Assembly: GCF_002549795.1 (NCBI RefSeq)
Contig: NZ_CP021435.1
Coordinates: forward strand, 2,108,001-2,172,000
DNA: 64,000 nucleotides
Direction of reading: 5' to 3'
Source of the DNA: Halomonas beimenensis
GTDB taxonomy: Bacteria > Pseudomonadota > Gammaproteobacteria > Pseudomonadales > Halomonadaceae
Shown here: piece after piece, positions 38,921-47,480 of the stretch
Layout of the letters: each line of letters begins with the position of its first letter
Numbering within the stretch: the stretch's first letter is position 1
Program-made: the position numbers and the translations under genes
The notes under the pieces: model-generated
What the model saw: the letters and a program-made list of their open reading frames with translations, nothing else
What the model was told of the DNA's origin: nothing
Database searches by the model: none

Positions 38921-39478
38921 ATGCCAACGCTTATTTCCCTGCTCGACCGCCTCAACCGGCAGACGACCCTCTGGGCCGGCCGGGTGGCGACCCTGCTGCT
39001 GGCGGCCATGCTGGCCGTCATGATCGTCCACGTCTTCTACCGCTACGCCCTGGGAGACAGCTTCGGTTGGACCGAGGAGTTGTCGCGCTACATGATGGTC
39101 TGGATGGCCTTCCTCTACTTCCCGGCCGCCCACAAGAAGGGCCTCAACGTCAGCCTCGAGGTCTGCACCGAATGGTTCAAGGGCTCACGCCCCTGGCAAC
39201 TGCTACAGCTGCTGCTCGAGGTGGCGATCCTCGCCGCCCTGATCTGGTGCATCCAGCTCGGCCTCGACCGCATCGAGCGCGGCGCCACCACCCAGAGCCT
39301 GGCCCTGGGCATCCCCATGGCCCAGGTCTACTACGTCCTGCCGCTGAGCTTCGCCCTCACCGCCCTGTGCTCCCTGGAACGGGTGCTCCGCGCCGCCTAC
39401 GCCCTGGTGGCCCCCCGGGCCGCGGCCAGGCTGGGCGCCGGCCAAGGCGATACCGACAAACAACAGGCGGAGGCCTGA
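38921..39478 (+). CDS. dctQ: TRAP transporter small membrane subunit
   Basis: A 185-aa DctQ-type protein with four membrane segments and the family stretch F-G-W-T-E-E-L-S-R-Y-M-M-V-W. It helps form the membrane part of a tripartite ATP-independent importer driven by Na+ or H+ gradients. First gene of the plus-strand unit controlled by the SQ-type operator. Its cargo is inferred to be SQ or its glycerol glycoside. Confidence 0.88.
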   Translation: MPTLISLLDRLNRQTTLWAGRVATLLLAAMLAVMIVHVFYRYALGDSFGWTEELSRYMMVWMAFLYFPAAHKKGLNVSLEVCTEWFKGSRPWQLLQLLLEVAILAALIWCIQLGLDRIERGATTQSLALGIPMAQVYYVLPLSFALTALCSLERVLRAAYALVAPRAAARLGAGQGDTDKQQAEA

Positions 39479-39481
39479 GCC

Positions 39482-40771
39482 ATGACATTCGCTTACCTGT
39501 GGATCTTCGCGGCGCTGCTGGTGCTCGGCATGCCGATCGTCTTCCTGATGCTGATCGCGCCAGGCATCAGCCTGGTGCTCGAAGGCAAGGTGATGTTCCT
39601 CGACCTGCTCTTCCAGCGCCTCTTCGCGGGCATCGACAGCTTCCCTCTGATGGCCCTGCCCTTCTTCATCCTGGCCGGCGAACTGATGACCGCGGGCGGG
39701 GTCACCTCGAGGATCGTCAAGTTCGCCGAGACCCTGATCGGTCACCGCAAGGCCGGCCTGGGGCAGGTCTCGGTCTCGTCCTCGCTGATGCTCGCCGGCG
39801 GTTCCGGCTCGGCGGTGGCGGACGCCTCGGCGCTGGGCTCGGTGATGATCCCGGCCATGAAGGACTCCGGCTACACCAACCGCTTCTCCGCGGCGGTGAC
39901 GGCGGCCTCGGCGGTTATCGCCAGCATCATCCCGCCGAGCGGCATCTTCATCCTCTATGCGTTCATCATGAACGTCTCGGTGGCGGGCATGTTCGCCGGT
40001 GGCATCCTGCCCGGCATCCTGATCGGCGTGGGCCTGATGATCACCATCTCGATCATGACCCGCTTCAAGGAATTTCCCGAGCCCCTGCCCCGGGCGAGCT
40101 GGGGCGAGAAGTGGCAGGCCTTCGTGTCGGCCTTCATGCCCCTGCTGACGCCGGTGATCCTGATCGGCGGCATCGTCGGCGGCATCTTCACCCCCACGGA
40201 GGGCGCGGCCATCGCCGCCTTCTATGCGCTGATCCTGGGCCTGTTCGTGACCCGCGACCTGAAGGTCAGAGACCTGCCGGCCATCTTCGGCAAGGCGGCG
40301 CTGAGCTCGGCGGTGGTCCTGCTGCTGGTCGGCGCCGCGGTGGCCTTCGCTTCCCTGGTCAGCCTCAAGGGCACCCCTCAGCTGGTCAGCGGCTTCATCC
40401 TGGGCATCACCGACGACCCGACCCTGCTGTTCTTCCTGGTGGTGGCCTTCCTGCTGGGGATCGGCACCATCATGGACGCCGGCCCGGCCATCCTGATCCT
40501 CGGCCCCATCCTGTCGCCGGTGATGGTCGGCGTGGGCGTCGACCCCATCCACTTCGCCGTGGTCATGAGCGTGACCCTGATCATGGGCCTGATCACCCCG
40601 CCCATGGGCCTGGTGCTGTTCGTCGTCGGCAGCATCAGCAACGAGAAGATCGAGAAGATTGCCTGGGAAATGCTGCCGCTGTTCCTGGTCGAGATCGGCA
40701 TTCTTTTCGCCCTGGTTTATGTGCCGGACCTGGTGCTCGCCATTCCCCGCGCCTTCGGGTACGTCGCATAA
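39482..40771 (+). CDS. dctM: TRAP transporter large membrane subunit
   Basis: A 429-aa DctM-type permease with about twelve hydrophobic segments. Typical stretches are A-L-P-F-F-I-L-A-G-E-L-M, the glycine/serine-rich M-L-A-G-G-S-G-S-A-V-A-D, and I-I-P-P-S. It starts three bases after dctQ. It carries the solute delivered by the DctP protein across the inner membrane. Confidence 0.92.
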   Translation: MTFAYLWIFAALLVLGMPIVFLMLIAPGISLVLEGKVMFLDLLFQRLFAGIDSFPLMALPFFILAGELMTAGGVTSRIVKFAETLIGHRKAGLGQVSVSSSLMLAGGSGSAVADASALGSVMIPAMKDSGYTNRFSAAVTAASAVIASIIPPSGIFILYAFIMNVSVAGMFAGGILPGILIGVGLMITISIMTRFKEFPEPLPRASWGEKWQAFVSAFMPLLTPVILIGGIVGGIFTPTEGAAIAAFYALILGLFVTRDLKVRDLPAIFGKAALSSAVVLLLVGAAVAFASLVSLKGTPQLVSGFILGITDDPTLLFFLVVAFLLGIGTIMDAGPAILILGPILSPVMVGVGVDPIHFAVVMSVTLIMGLITPPMGLVLFVVGSISNEKIEKIAWEMLPLFLVEIGILFALVYVPDLVLAIPRAFGYVA

Positions 40772-40805
40772 GCAACCCTCACCAACCGCACGAGAGGACA
40801 CAATA

Positions 40806-41876
40806 ATGAAAATGCCAAGCTTCAAGATGAAGGGCATCGCCAGCGCCGTCCTGCTGGGCTCCACCCTGAGCGCCGCTTCCATGGCCAAGGCCGTGGACCT
40901 GAACGTGGTCCTGCTGGCCAACGAGCAGGACGAGGAGTACGACGCCGCCCTGGTCTTCGAGAACTACGTGGAGAGCCGTACCGGCGGCGAGGTCAACGTC
41001 AACGTCTTCGTCGGTCCCCAGCTGTGCGGTTCCGCGAACGAGTGCTTCGAGGCCATGCAGGCCGGGGTGGTCGATCTCTTCACCGCCACCACCGGAGGCG
41101 TGGCCGGCATCTACCCGCCGATCCAGGGCATGGACATTCCCTACACCTTCCCGGATGACCGCACCGCCATGGGCATGCTGTCCGACCCCGAGTTCACCGA
41201 CTTCCTGCGCGGCGAGATCCTCGAGGCCACCGGCGACGGCATCCGCCTGATGACCATGACCCAGACCGGTGGCTGGCGGAACTTCGCCAACGCCGAGCGC
41301 CGGATCAAGAGCCCGGCGGACGTCGAGGGCCTGCGCTTCCGCACCATCGAGTCCGAGATCCAGCAGAACCTGGTCCGGGAGATGGGCGGCTCCCCCACGC
41401 CGCTGCCCTGGCTCGAGGTCTACACCGGACTGCAGACCGGGGTGGTCGACGGCACCAAGAACTCGATCTCCGACATCACCAACATGAACTTCCAGGAAGT
41501 GCTGAATCACATCACCCTGGACGGCCACGCCTACATGGCGTCCATGTGGCTGATGGGCAACCAGAAGTTCGAGTCCCTCACTCCCGCGCAGCAGCGCGTG
41601 GTGGCCGACGGCGCGGCGCTGATGGGCGTGGTGCAGTTCGGCATGCAGCCGCGCAAGGAGCTCGAGGCCTACGAGAAGTGGAACGAGTCCGGCGGCGAGA
41701 TCTACACCCCCACCGAGGAGGAGATGGAGCAGTTCCGCAGCTACGCGGCGCCGATCCGCGACTGGTACCTGGACAACTACGGCGAGGAAGGCCAGGCCTT
41801 CCTGAGCCAGCTCGAGGCCGCGCGTGACCGCGCCGCCGACGAGGTCCAGGCCGATCGCGAGTCCGCCCTCCAGTAA
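40806..41876 (+). CDS. dctP: TRAP transporter substrate-binding protein, probable SQ binder
   Basis: A 356-aa exported protein with a signal peptide (about residues 1-28) and the DctP fold. The conserved ligand-anchoring Arg is likely R179 in L-R-F-R-T, and the following G-T-K-N-S (N219) is also typical. Two cysteines (74 and 80) could form a disulfide. TRAP binders usually grip a carboxylate with that Arg; here a sulfonate would take its place if SQ is the ligand, which is inference from gene context. A longer upstream frame is antisense or overlap noise. Confidence 0.87.
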   Translation: MKMPSFKMKGIASAVLLGSTLSAASMAKAVDLNVVLLANEQDEEYDAALVFENYVESRTGGEVNVNVFVGPQLCGSANECFEAMQAGVVDLFTATTGGVAGIYPPIQGMDIPYTFPDDRTAMGMLSDPEFTDFLRGEILEATGDGIRLMTMTQTGGWRNFANAERRIKSPADVEGLRFRTIESEIQQNLVREMGGSPTPLPWLEVYTGLQTGVVDGTKNSISDITNMNFQEVLNHITLDGHAYMASMWLMGNQKFESLTPAQQRVVADGAALMGVVQFGMQPRKELEAYEKWNESGGEIYTPTEEEMEQFRSYAAPIRDWYLDNYGEEGQAFLSQLEAARDRAADEVQADRESALQ

Positions 41877-41922
41877 GCCTGCCAGGGCTCTCCCACCGGG
41901 GGGGCCTTGCCCTCTGACCCGG

Positions 41923-41969
41923 AGCCCCGAGGCCTCCCCCTTCCCCGGAAGGTGGCGAGCCTCGGGGCT
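41923..41969. terminator. Stem-loop between dctP and fumC
   Basis: AGCCCCGAGGC and GCCTCGGGGCT form an 11-bp stem whose loop contains a second stem (CCTTCC/GGAAGG). It sits between convergent genes and probably ends both transcripts, though T-runs are short. Confidence 0.55.
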
Positions 41970-41978
41970 GTCGCTCGT

Positions 41979-43361
41979 TTACGCGCCGGGGATCCCGCCG
42001 TGGGTCAGGGCGGCGGGATCCAGCAACCGCTCGAGCTCCTCCCGGGACAGCTGGGTCTGCTCCACGGCCACCTCGAGGATGGGCCGTCCCGCCTGGTAGG
42101 CCTGCTTGGCGATCGCGGCCGCAGCGTCGTACCCGATTACCGAGTTCAGGGCCGTCACCAGGATGGGGTTGCGCGAGAGCGGCTCGCGCAGATTGTCCTC
42201 GCGCACCCTGAAGGTAGCGATGGCCCGGTCGGCCAGCAGCCAGGCGCTGTTGCGCATCAGGGTGATGCCGGTGAGCAGGTTGTTGGCCACCAGGGGCAGC
42301 ATGACGTTGAGCTGGAAGTTGCCGCTCTGGCCGGCCACGGTCACCGCGGCATCGAGTCCGATCGCCTGAGCCGCCGCCTGGGCCGCGGACTCCGGGATCA
42401 CGGGATTGACCTTGCCCGGCATGATGGAGCTGCCCGGCTGCAGCGCCTCGAGCTCGATCTCGCCGAGCCCCGCCAGGGGCCCGGAATTCATCCAGCGCAG
42501 GTCGTTGGCGATCTTCATGATCACGCAGGCCAGGCCCCGCAGTTGCCCGGAGAGCTCGACCGCGGCGTCCTGGGCCCCGAGGCTGGCGAAGAAGCTGTCG
42601 TTGGGCGCGAGCGACAGACCGGTCTGCTGGCTCAGGTCCCGGGCCATCCTCGCGGCGAATTCGGGGTGGGCGTTGATCCCGGTGCCCACCGCGGTGCCGC
42701 CCTGGGCCAGCCGACACAATCGCAGCATCGCGCCGTCGAACCGCTCGATGGCCTGAGCCACCTGGCTCGACCAGCCGCCCAGCTCCTGGCTCATGCGCAG
42801 CGGCATGGCATCCATCAGGTGCGTCCGCCCGGTCTTGACCACGGCATCGAGCTCGGACGCCCGGACGTCGATGGTCTCGTGAAGGTGCACGAGGGCCGGA
42901 CGCAGTTCGCGGGTCACCTCCAGGGCTGCCGAGAGGTGCAGGGCGGTGGGGATGACGTCGTTGCTCGATTGCCCCATGTTGACGTGATCGTTGGGGCCGA
43001 CGTCCAGGCCGTCTCGGCTGGCCAGGCGGGCGAGCACCTCGTTGACGTTCATGTTGCTGGAGGTGCCGGAACCGGTCTGGAAGACGTCCACCGGGAACTG
43101 GTCGTCATGATCCCCGGCGATCACCGACTCGGCGGCGGCGACGATGGCCGCCGAGCGCTCGGCATCGAGCAGGCCGAGCTCATGGTTCACCCGCGCCGCG
43201 GCCAGCTTGATACGGGCGACGGCATGGATGAAGGCCGTCGGCATGCGCTGGCCGGACACCGGGAAGTTGTTCACCGCCCGCTGGGTCTGGGCCCCATAGA
43301 GGGCATCGGCCGGGACCTCCAGCTCGCCCATGCTGTCGCGTTCGATGCGGTGCTCGCTCAT
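41979..43361 (-). CDS. fumC: Class II fumarate hydratase
   Basis: A 460-aa enzyme converting fumarate and malate in the TCA cycle. The superfamily signature G-S-S-I-M-P-G-K-V-N-P is intact, as are F-Q-T-G-S-G-T-S-S-N-M-N near the N-terminus and K-T-G-R-T-H-L-M-D-A. The start at MSEHRIERD has AGGAGGAG upstream; 22 further residues are rejected. It does not depend on an iron-sulfur cluster, unlike class I fumarases. Confidence 0.94.
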   Translation of the reverse strand: MSEHRIERDSMGELEVPADALYGAQTQRAVNNFPVSGQRMPTAFIHAVARIKLAAARVNHELGLLDAERSAAIVAAAESVIAGDHDDQFPVDVFQTGSGTSSNMNVNEVLARLASRDGLDVGPNDHVNMGQSSNDVIPTALHLSAALEVTRELRPALVHLHETIDVRASELDAVVKTGRTHLMDAMPLRMSQELGGWSSQVAQAIERFDGAMLRLCRLAQGGTAVGTGINAHPEFAARMARDLSQQTGLSLAPNDSFFASLGAQDAAVELSGQLRGLACVIMKIANDLRWMNSGPLAGLGEIELEALQPGSSIMPGKVNPVIPESAAQAAAQAIGLDAAVTVAGQSGNFQLNVMLPLVANNLLTGITLMRNSAWLLADRAIATFRVREDNLREPLSRNPILVTALNSVIGYDAAAAIAKQAYQAGRPILEVAVEQTQLSREELERLLDPAALTHGGIPGA

Positions 43362-43456
43362 GATCGGCTCCTCCTGAGGCATGTCCTTGTCACCATGGTG
43401 CTCCCTCGGCGGCCTTGCAAGGCGCAACGGTCACGGGGAAAAATCGTCGTCGCCGA

Positions 43457-43498
43457 TGTTGCACTGCACAAACACGGCTGCTATTGTGCACTGCAACA
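43457..43498. promoter_or_regulatory. TGC-rich inverted repeat before phasin, likely PhaR site
   Basis: TGTTGCACTGCACAA (43457-43471) and TTGTGCACTGCAACA (43484-43498) form an inverted repeat matching at 14 of 15 positions. Both arms contain GCACTGCA. TGC-rich sites of this kind are known targets of the PHA regulator PhaR before phasin genes. Confidence 0.6.
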
Positions 43499-43564
43499 GA
43501 TGACGAAGGCATCGGCGAACCGCCCTAGCCTTCATGAACGATGCCACCCAAGGAGGCTCAGACG

Positions 43565-43933
43565 ATGCAAAACTTCGATACCAAGCAGTTCACCGCCCAG
43601 TTCGAATCCCTGTTCTTCGGCCCGGCCCGCGCCTACGCCACCCTGTCCGTGGACTTCGCCGAGAAGCTGGCGAACGCCCAGCTCGAGGCCGGCCGCGCCT
43701 ACACCGAGACCGGCCTGGCCCAGCTGCGCACCCTGCTCGACGTCAAGGATGCCGAAGGCCTGCGCGCCTACATGGAAGGCCAGCAGAAGGTCGCCAAGGA
43801 CCTGACCGAGCGCCTCAAGGGCGACGCCGAGAAGGTCGTGTCCCTGCAGCAGGACTTCGTCCAGCAGAGCCAGAAGCTGACCGAGGAAAACGTCAAGCAG
43901 GCCACCGAGACCGCCACCAAGGCCGCCAAGTAA
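43565..43933 (+). CDS. phaP: Phasin, PHA granule-associated protein
   Basis: A 122-aa helical protein of the phasin family, beginning M-Q-N-F-D-T-K-Q-F-T-A-Q-F-E-S-L-F-F-G-P-A-R and rich in Ala, Gln, Lys and Glu, with a Lys-Ala tail. Phasins coat polyhydroxyalkanoate granules and limit their size. AGGAGG lies eight bases before the ATG, indicating strong translation, and a long terminator follows. No PHA synthase is in the window. Confidence 0.85.
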   Translation: MQNFDTKQFTAQFESLFFGPARAYATLSVDFAEKLANAQLEAGRAYTETGLAQLRTLLDVKDAEGLRAYMEGQQKVAKDLTERLKGDAEKVVSLQQDFVQQSQKLTEENVKQATETATKAAK

Positions 43934-43960
43934 GCCTGCCGCGCCACCGGCGCGCATGAC

Positions 43961-43998
43961 ACGACAGGGCCCCCGCCTCGGCGGGGGCCCTGTCGTTT
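43961..43998 (+). terminator. Strong terminator after phasin
   Basis: A perfect 17-bp stem: ACGACAGGGCCCCCGCC and its complement around a TC loop, followed by TTTGCGTTTT. Confidence 0.85.
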
Positions 43999-44052
43999 GC
44001 GTTTTGCGGTAAGCTCTCACCGGCACGGGGCGACGCCAACCGGGAGAGTGCG

Positions 44053-44592
44053 ATGAAACACCCCTTACTACCCATCCTGCTGGGCGCGATCCTGGCAGGC
44101 TGCCAGGTGCTGCCACCGGAGGGCGCCACGCGCCGCGAGGCACCGCCGGAGGTGATCGACATCGGCGAGGACCGTCCCGCCCCGCCGGGTCGCGTCCCGC
44201 GCCGGGTGCCCTTCCCGGCCGAGCAGTATGCCGCCCTGGACAAGACCGGCAGCGCCGCCCTGAGCGGACGGCTGACCCTGGACGGTCGCGCGGGCATCGT
44301 GGTCGGCGCCGGCGAGACCATCTCCCTGGCCCCGGTCACCACCTACTCCGCCGAGGCCGCGGAACAGGCGCTGGCCGGCAGGAGCGTTGAGCCCGCCGAC
44401 CCGCGCGCCCGGGCCTATACCCACACCACCCGCACCGACGACGACGGCTACTTCCTGCTGCGCGGCCTGCCCTCGGGGGACTTCTATGTCTCCGGGAGCC
44501 TGGTCGATCCGGCCACCGGCAATCGCCGCATCATCATCCACCAGGTGTCGTTGGCCGACGGCCAGCACCGGGAAGTGCGCCTCCACCGCTGA
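44053..44592 (+). CDS. Hypothetical lipoprotein
   Basis: A 179-aa protein with a lipoprotein signal peptide ending L-A-G-C (Cys17). The C-terminal half has a pattern like a carboxypeptidase-regulatory beta-sandwich: T-R-T-D-D-D-G-Y-F-L-L-R-G-L-P-S-G-D-F-Y-V-S. The middle is proline-rich. I do not recognise a specific family. It is probably anchored to the outer membrane. It follows the phasin terminator and is not obviously co-regulated with its neighbours. Confidence 0.7.
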   Translation: MKHPLLPILLGAILAGCQVLPPEGATRREAPPEVIDIGEDRPAPPGRVPRRVPFPAEQYAALDKTGSAALSGRLTLDGRAGIVVGAGETISLAPVTTYSAEAAEQALAGRSVEPADPRARAYTHTTRTDDDGYFLLRGLPSGDFYVSGSLVDPATGNRRIIIHQVSLADGQHREVRLHR

Positions 44593-44685
44593 GGCCCGCC
44601 ATGGCGACGGCTCGGCCAGGCATCTACCCTGAAGGCGACCCCGCGGTGGCCATCCGGTCCCGCGAGTCCGGAAGGGAGACACGAC

Positions 44686-45561
44686 ATGGAAAGCAGCACT
44701 CGGGCCCGCAGGCCTGCTCGCCTGGCCATCTGGGCGCTGCCGCTGGGCCTTGCCGTGGCGATGCCGGCTCCTGCCGCCAGCCTGGCCGAGCTCCAGGACA
44801 ACGGCAGCATCCGCGTCGCCGTGGCCAACGAGGTCCCCTACGGCTACCTGGACGAGGACGGCGAGGGCCGTGGTGCCGGGCCGGACGTGGCCCGCCATGT
44901 TCTCGGCGAGCTGGGCATCGGGGAGATCGAGTGGGTGGTGACGGCCTTCGGCGACCTGATCCCCGGTCTCGAGGAGGGCCGCTTCGACATGGCCGCCGCG
45001 GAGATGGCCATTCGCTCGGCCCGCTGCGAGCGGGTCCTGTTCTCCGCCCCCAACACCTCCTACGGGGAGGGACTGCTGGTGCGGGCCTCGAACCCGCTCG
45101 AGATCGGCGGCTACGAGGACTTCGCCGAACGCGATGACCTGCGCATCGCCGTGCTGGAGGGGGCGACCCAGGTCGGCATGATGGCGACGCTCGGGGTGCC
45201 CGACGAGCGGGTGGTGAGGATTGCCGAGAACGATGCGGCCATCGACACCCTGCTCGGCGGCGAGGCCCATGCCTACGCCGGCACGGGGCTCACCGTGAGC
45301 CAACTGGCGGCACACAGCCCCGAGGTGGAGGTCGTCGAGGGATTCGAGGATCCGGTCATCGGCGGCGAGATCGTGCGCAGCTGGGGGGCCTTCACCTTCC
45401 CGCCGGATGCCGAGCCCCTGCGCGACGCCTTCGACGAGGTGCTGCTCGACTACCGTAACACCCAGGAATGGGAGGACACCCTGGAAGGCTACGGCTTTAC
45501 CCAGGACGACATCCTCAACGCCTTCCGCTTCGATACCGACTGGCTGTGCAGCCGGGACTGA
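44686..45561 (+). CDS. Periplasmic binding protein, ectoine (EhuB)-like, orphan
   Basis: A 291-aa family 3 solute-binding protein with a signal peptide ending A-P-A-A-S. Architecture and the C-terminal ending (Y-G-F...W-L-C) resemble EhuB, the ectoine/hydroxyectoine binder, including I-R-V-A-V-A-N-E-V-P-Y and D-M-A-A-A-E-M-A-I. No permease or ATPase gene is beside it, so it must use a transporter encoded elsewhere or act as a sensor. Other amino-acid-type ligands are possible. Confidence 0.7.
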   Translation: MESSTRARRPARLAIWALPLGLAVAMPAPAASLAELQDNGSIRVAVANEVPYGYLDEDGEGRGAGPDVARHVLGELGIGEIEWVVTAFGDLIPGLEEGRFDMAAAEMAIRSARCERVLFSAPNTSYGEGLLVRASNPLEIGGYEDFAERDDLRIAVLEGATQVGMMATLGVPDERVVRIAENDAAIDTLLGGEAHAYAGTGLTVSQLAAHSPEVEVVEGFEDPVIGGEIVRSWGAFTFPPDAEPLRDAFDEVLLDYRNTQEWEDTLEGYGFTQDDILNAFRFDTDWLCSRD

Positions 45562-45564
45562 CCG

Positions 45565-46266
45565 CTACCAGCCCAGGGCCTGCTTGACGAAGGGGATGGT
45601 CAGCTTGCGCTGGGCCGAGAGCGAGGCGCGGTCGAGGATCTCGAGCGCCTCGAAGAGGTTGTCCAGGCGGCGCGGGCCGCGGTGCAGGATGTAGCGGGCC
45701 ACCTCGTCGGGCAACTGCATGCCACGCACCCGGGCGCGCAGCTGCAGGGCATCCAGGCGACCGGCATCGTCCAGCCCCTGGACATGGAAGGTCATGCCCC
45801 AGGTCAGCCGGGAGGCCAGGTCCGGCAACCTCACCGCCAGTTGGCGCGGCGGCGCCTGGGCGGCGATCACCAGTCGCCGGCCCTCGTCCCGCAGGCGATT
45901 GAAGGCATGGAAGAGTCCCTCCTCCCAACGCTTGCGGCCCACCACGCGATCGAGGTCGTCGATGGCCACCAGGTCGAGGCGCTCGGCGTCCTCCAGCATC
46001 AGTGGCGGGAAATGGCCCAGCTCCTCGAGGGGCAGGTACAAGGCACGCCGGTCACGATCGGAGGCGGCGTGGCAGGCGGCCTGCAGGAGATGGCTGCGCC
46101 CCACTCCCGACGCCCCCCACAGATAGAGGAAGGGCTCGCCGTCGTCGTCGAGCTGGTGCTTGAGGCGATCGACCAGGGCCGCGTTCGGACCGGGATGGAA
46201 GTTGGCGAAGGTGGCGTCGTCGCGCAGCCCTACGCCCAGCGGAAGCTGCGCGGGTGGTCGGCTCAT
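45565..46266 (-). CDS. hda: DnaA regulatory inactivator Hda
   Basis: A 233-aa DnaA-like AAA+ protein lacking the DNA-binding domain. The N-terminal Q-L-P-L-G motif binds the sliding clamp. Walker A is G-A-S-G-V-G-R-S-H with Arg for Lys, as is normal in Hda, and Walker B ends A-I-D-D-L-D. With the clamp it promotes ATP hydrolysis by DnaA after initiation. Its ATG overlaps the stop of the AI-2E family gene (ATGA). It ends three bases from the convergent binding-protein gene. Confidence 0.9.
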   Translation of the reverse strand: MSRPPAQLPLGVGLRDDATFANFHPGPNAALVDRLKHQLDDDGEPFLYLWGASGVGRSHLLQAACHAASDRDRRALYLPLEELGHFPPLMLEDAERLDLVAIDDLDRVVGRKRWEEGLFHAFNRLRDEGRRLVIAAQAPPRQLAVRLPDLASRLTWGMTFHVQGLDDAGRLDALQLRARVRGMQLPDEVARYILHRGPRRLDNLFEALEILDRASLSAQRKLTIPFVKQALGW

Positions 46267-47339
46267 GGCGACTCCTCGTCCTGGGGTTGGCGGCCCGCAT
46301 CGTAAAGTGTGCTGTTTTTATAATGCGCATGGAGATAACGCAACACCACCATGACCACCGCAGCCACCGGCAGCGCCAGCAGCACGCCGGTGAAACCGAA
46401 CAGCTGCCCCCCCGCGAGCACGGCGAAGATCACCGCCACCGGGTGCAGGCCGATCTTGTCCCCCAGCAGCTTGGGCTGCAACACCGTACTCTCCACCAGC
46501 TGGCCGAAGCCGAAGACGCCTCCTACCGCCAGCAGCATCAACGGATCCCCGAACTGGAAGAAGGCCACCAGCCCGGCGATGCCGATGCCGACGATCACCC
46601 CCAGGTAGGGCACGATGCTGGCCAGCCCCGAGAGCAGGCCGATCAGCAGGCCGAACTTCACCCCCAGCAGGGTCAGGCCCACGGCATAGATGATGCCCAG
46701 GCAGAGCATGACGATCAGCTGGCCGCGCAGGAAGGCGGCGAGCACCTCGTCGCACTCCCGGGCCAGGTGCACCGCGGCAGGCTCCCAGTGCCGTGGCAGG
46801 GAGGCGCGCACCTTGGCGACCAGGATGTCCCAGTCCAGCAACAGGTAGAAGGTCACTACCGGGATCAACGCCAGGTTGCCCACCCAGGCGGCCAGCGCCA
46901 GTCCCGAGCGGGACACCTGCGCCAGCAGGGAGGCGGCGAAGGTCCCGGTCTCGCGCCAGTTGTCGAGCAGCGCCTGGCGCATCTGGTCGAAATCGGTACC
47001 CAGGTCGATCCCGGTGAGGGCCCGTATCCGCGGCACCAGGCTGGTCTGCCCCCAGTCCAGGGCGGCGGGCAACAGCTCGATGAGCTGGCCGAGCTGGCGG
47101 CCCAGCATCGGGATGACCAGCACCAGGGTCAGCACGATGACCAGGCTCAGCAGCAGGAAGACCACCGACACCGACAGGCGCCGGGACAGTCCGAGCTCCT
47201 CGAGCCGGTCGGCGAGGGGATCGCCGAGATAGGCCAGGACCATGCTGACGAAGAAGGGCATCAGCACCGGCTCGATGCTGATGAAGAACCACAGTCCGAT
47301 GGCCGCCAGGACGGCCAGGATCCACCCTTGTCTACGCAT
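46263..47339 (-). CDS. AI-2E/PerM family membrane transporter
   Basis: A 358-aa protein with about eight membrane segments and the family's amphipathic middle region. Landmarks are P-V-L-M-P-F-F-V-S-M-V-L-A-Y-L at the N-terminus and the C-terminal P-Y-L-G-V-I-V-G-I and E-S-T-V-L-Q-P-K-L-L-G-D-K-I-G-L-H-P-V-A-V-I. Family members export AI-2 or act as Na+/H+ antiporters. It is commonly found next to hda and purM in gammaproteobacteria, as here. Confidence 0.87.
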   Translation of the reverse strand: MRRQGWILAVLAAIGLWFFISIEPVLMPFFVSMVLAYLGDPLADRLEELGLSRRLSVSVVFLLLSLVIVLTLVLVIPMLGRQLGQLIELLPAALDWGQTSLVPRIRALTGIDLGTDFDQMRQALLDNWRETGTFAASLLAQVSRSGLALAAWVGNLALIPVVTFYLLLDWDILVAKVRASLPRHWEPAAVHLARECDEVLAAFLRGQLIVMLCLGIIYAVGLTLLGVKFGLLIGLLSGLASIVPYLGVIVGIGIAGLVAFFQFGDPLMLLAVGGVFGFGQLVESTVLQPKLLGDKIGLHPVAVIFAVLAGGQLFGFTGVLLALPVAAVVMVVLRYLHAHYKNSTLYDAGRQPQDEESP

Positions 47340-47391
47340 CGCGCTCTCCCTGTGTGATGCCCGGCACGGCGGTGCGAGCCGCGCGCCGTGA

Positions 47392-47400
47392 TGCTACAAT
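47392..47400 (+). promoter_or_regulatory. Extended -10 promoter of purMN
   Basis: TGCTACAAT is an extended -10 (TGN plus TACAAT) about 80 bases upstream of purM. No good -35 is seen and no PurR box was recognised. Confidence 0.45.
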
Positions 47401-47480
47401 TCTGGCCCGATCTTGCCCAGCCCGGCGCCCTCCCGGCGCCGGAGCGACTCTTCGACAGCAATGTTCATACAGGACAGGTC

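Noticed and set aside
39203..40921. 572-aa minus-strand frame opposite the TRAP genes
   Set aside because: Low-complexity Asp/His/Gln-rich shadow of DctQ and DctM.
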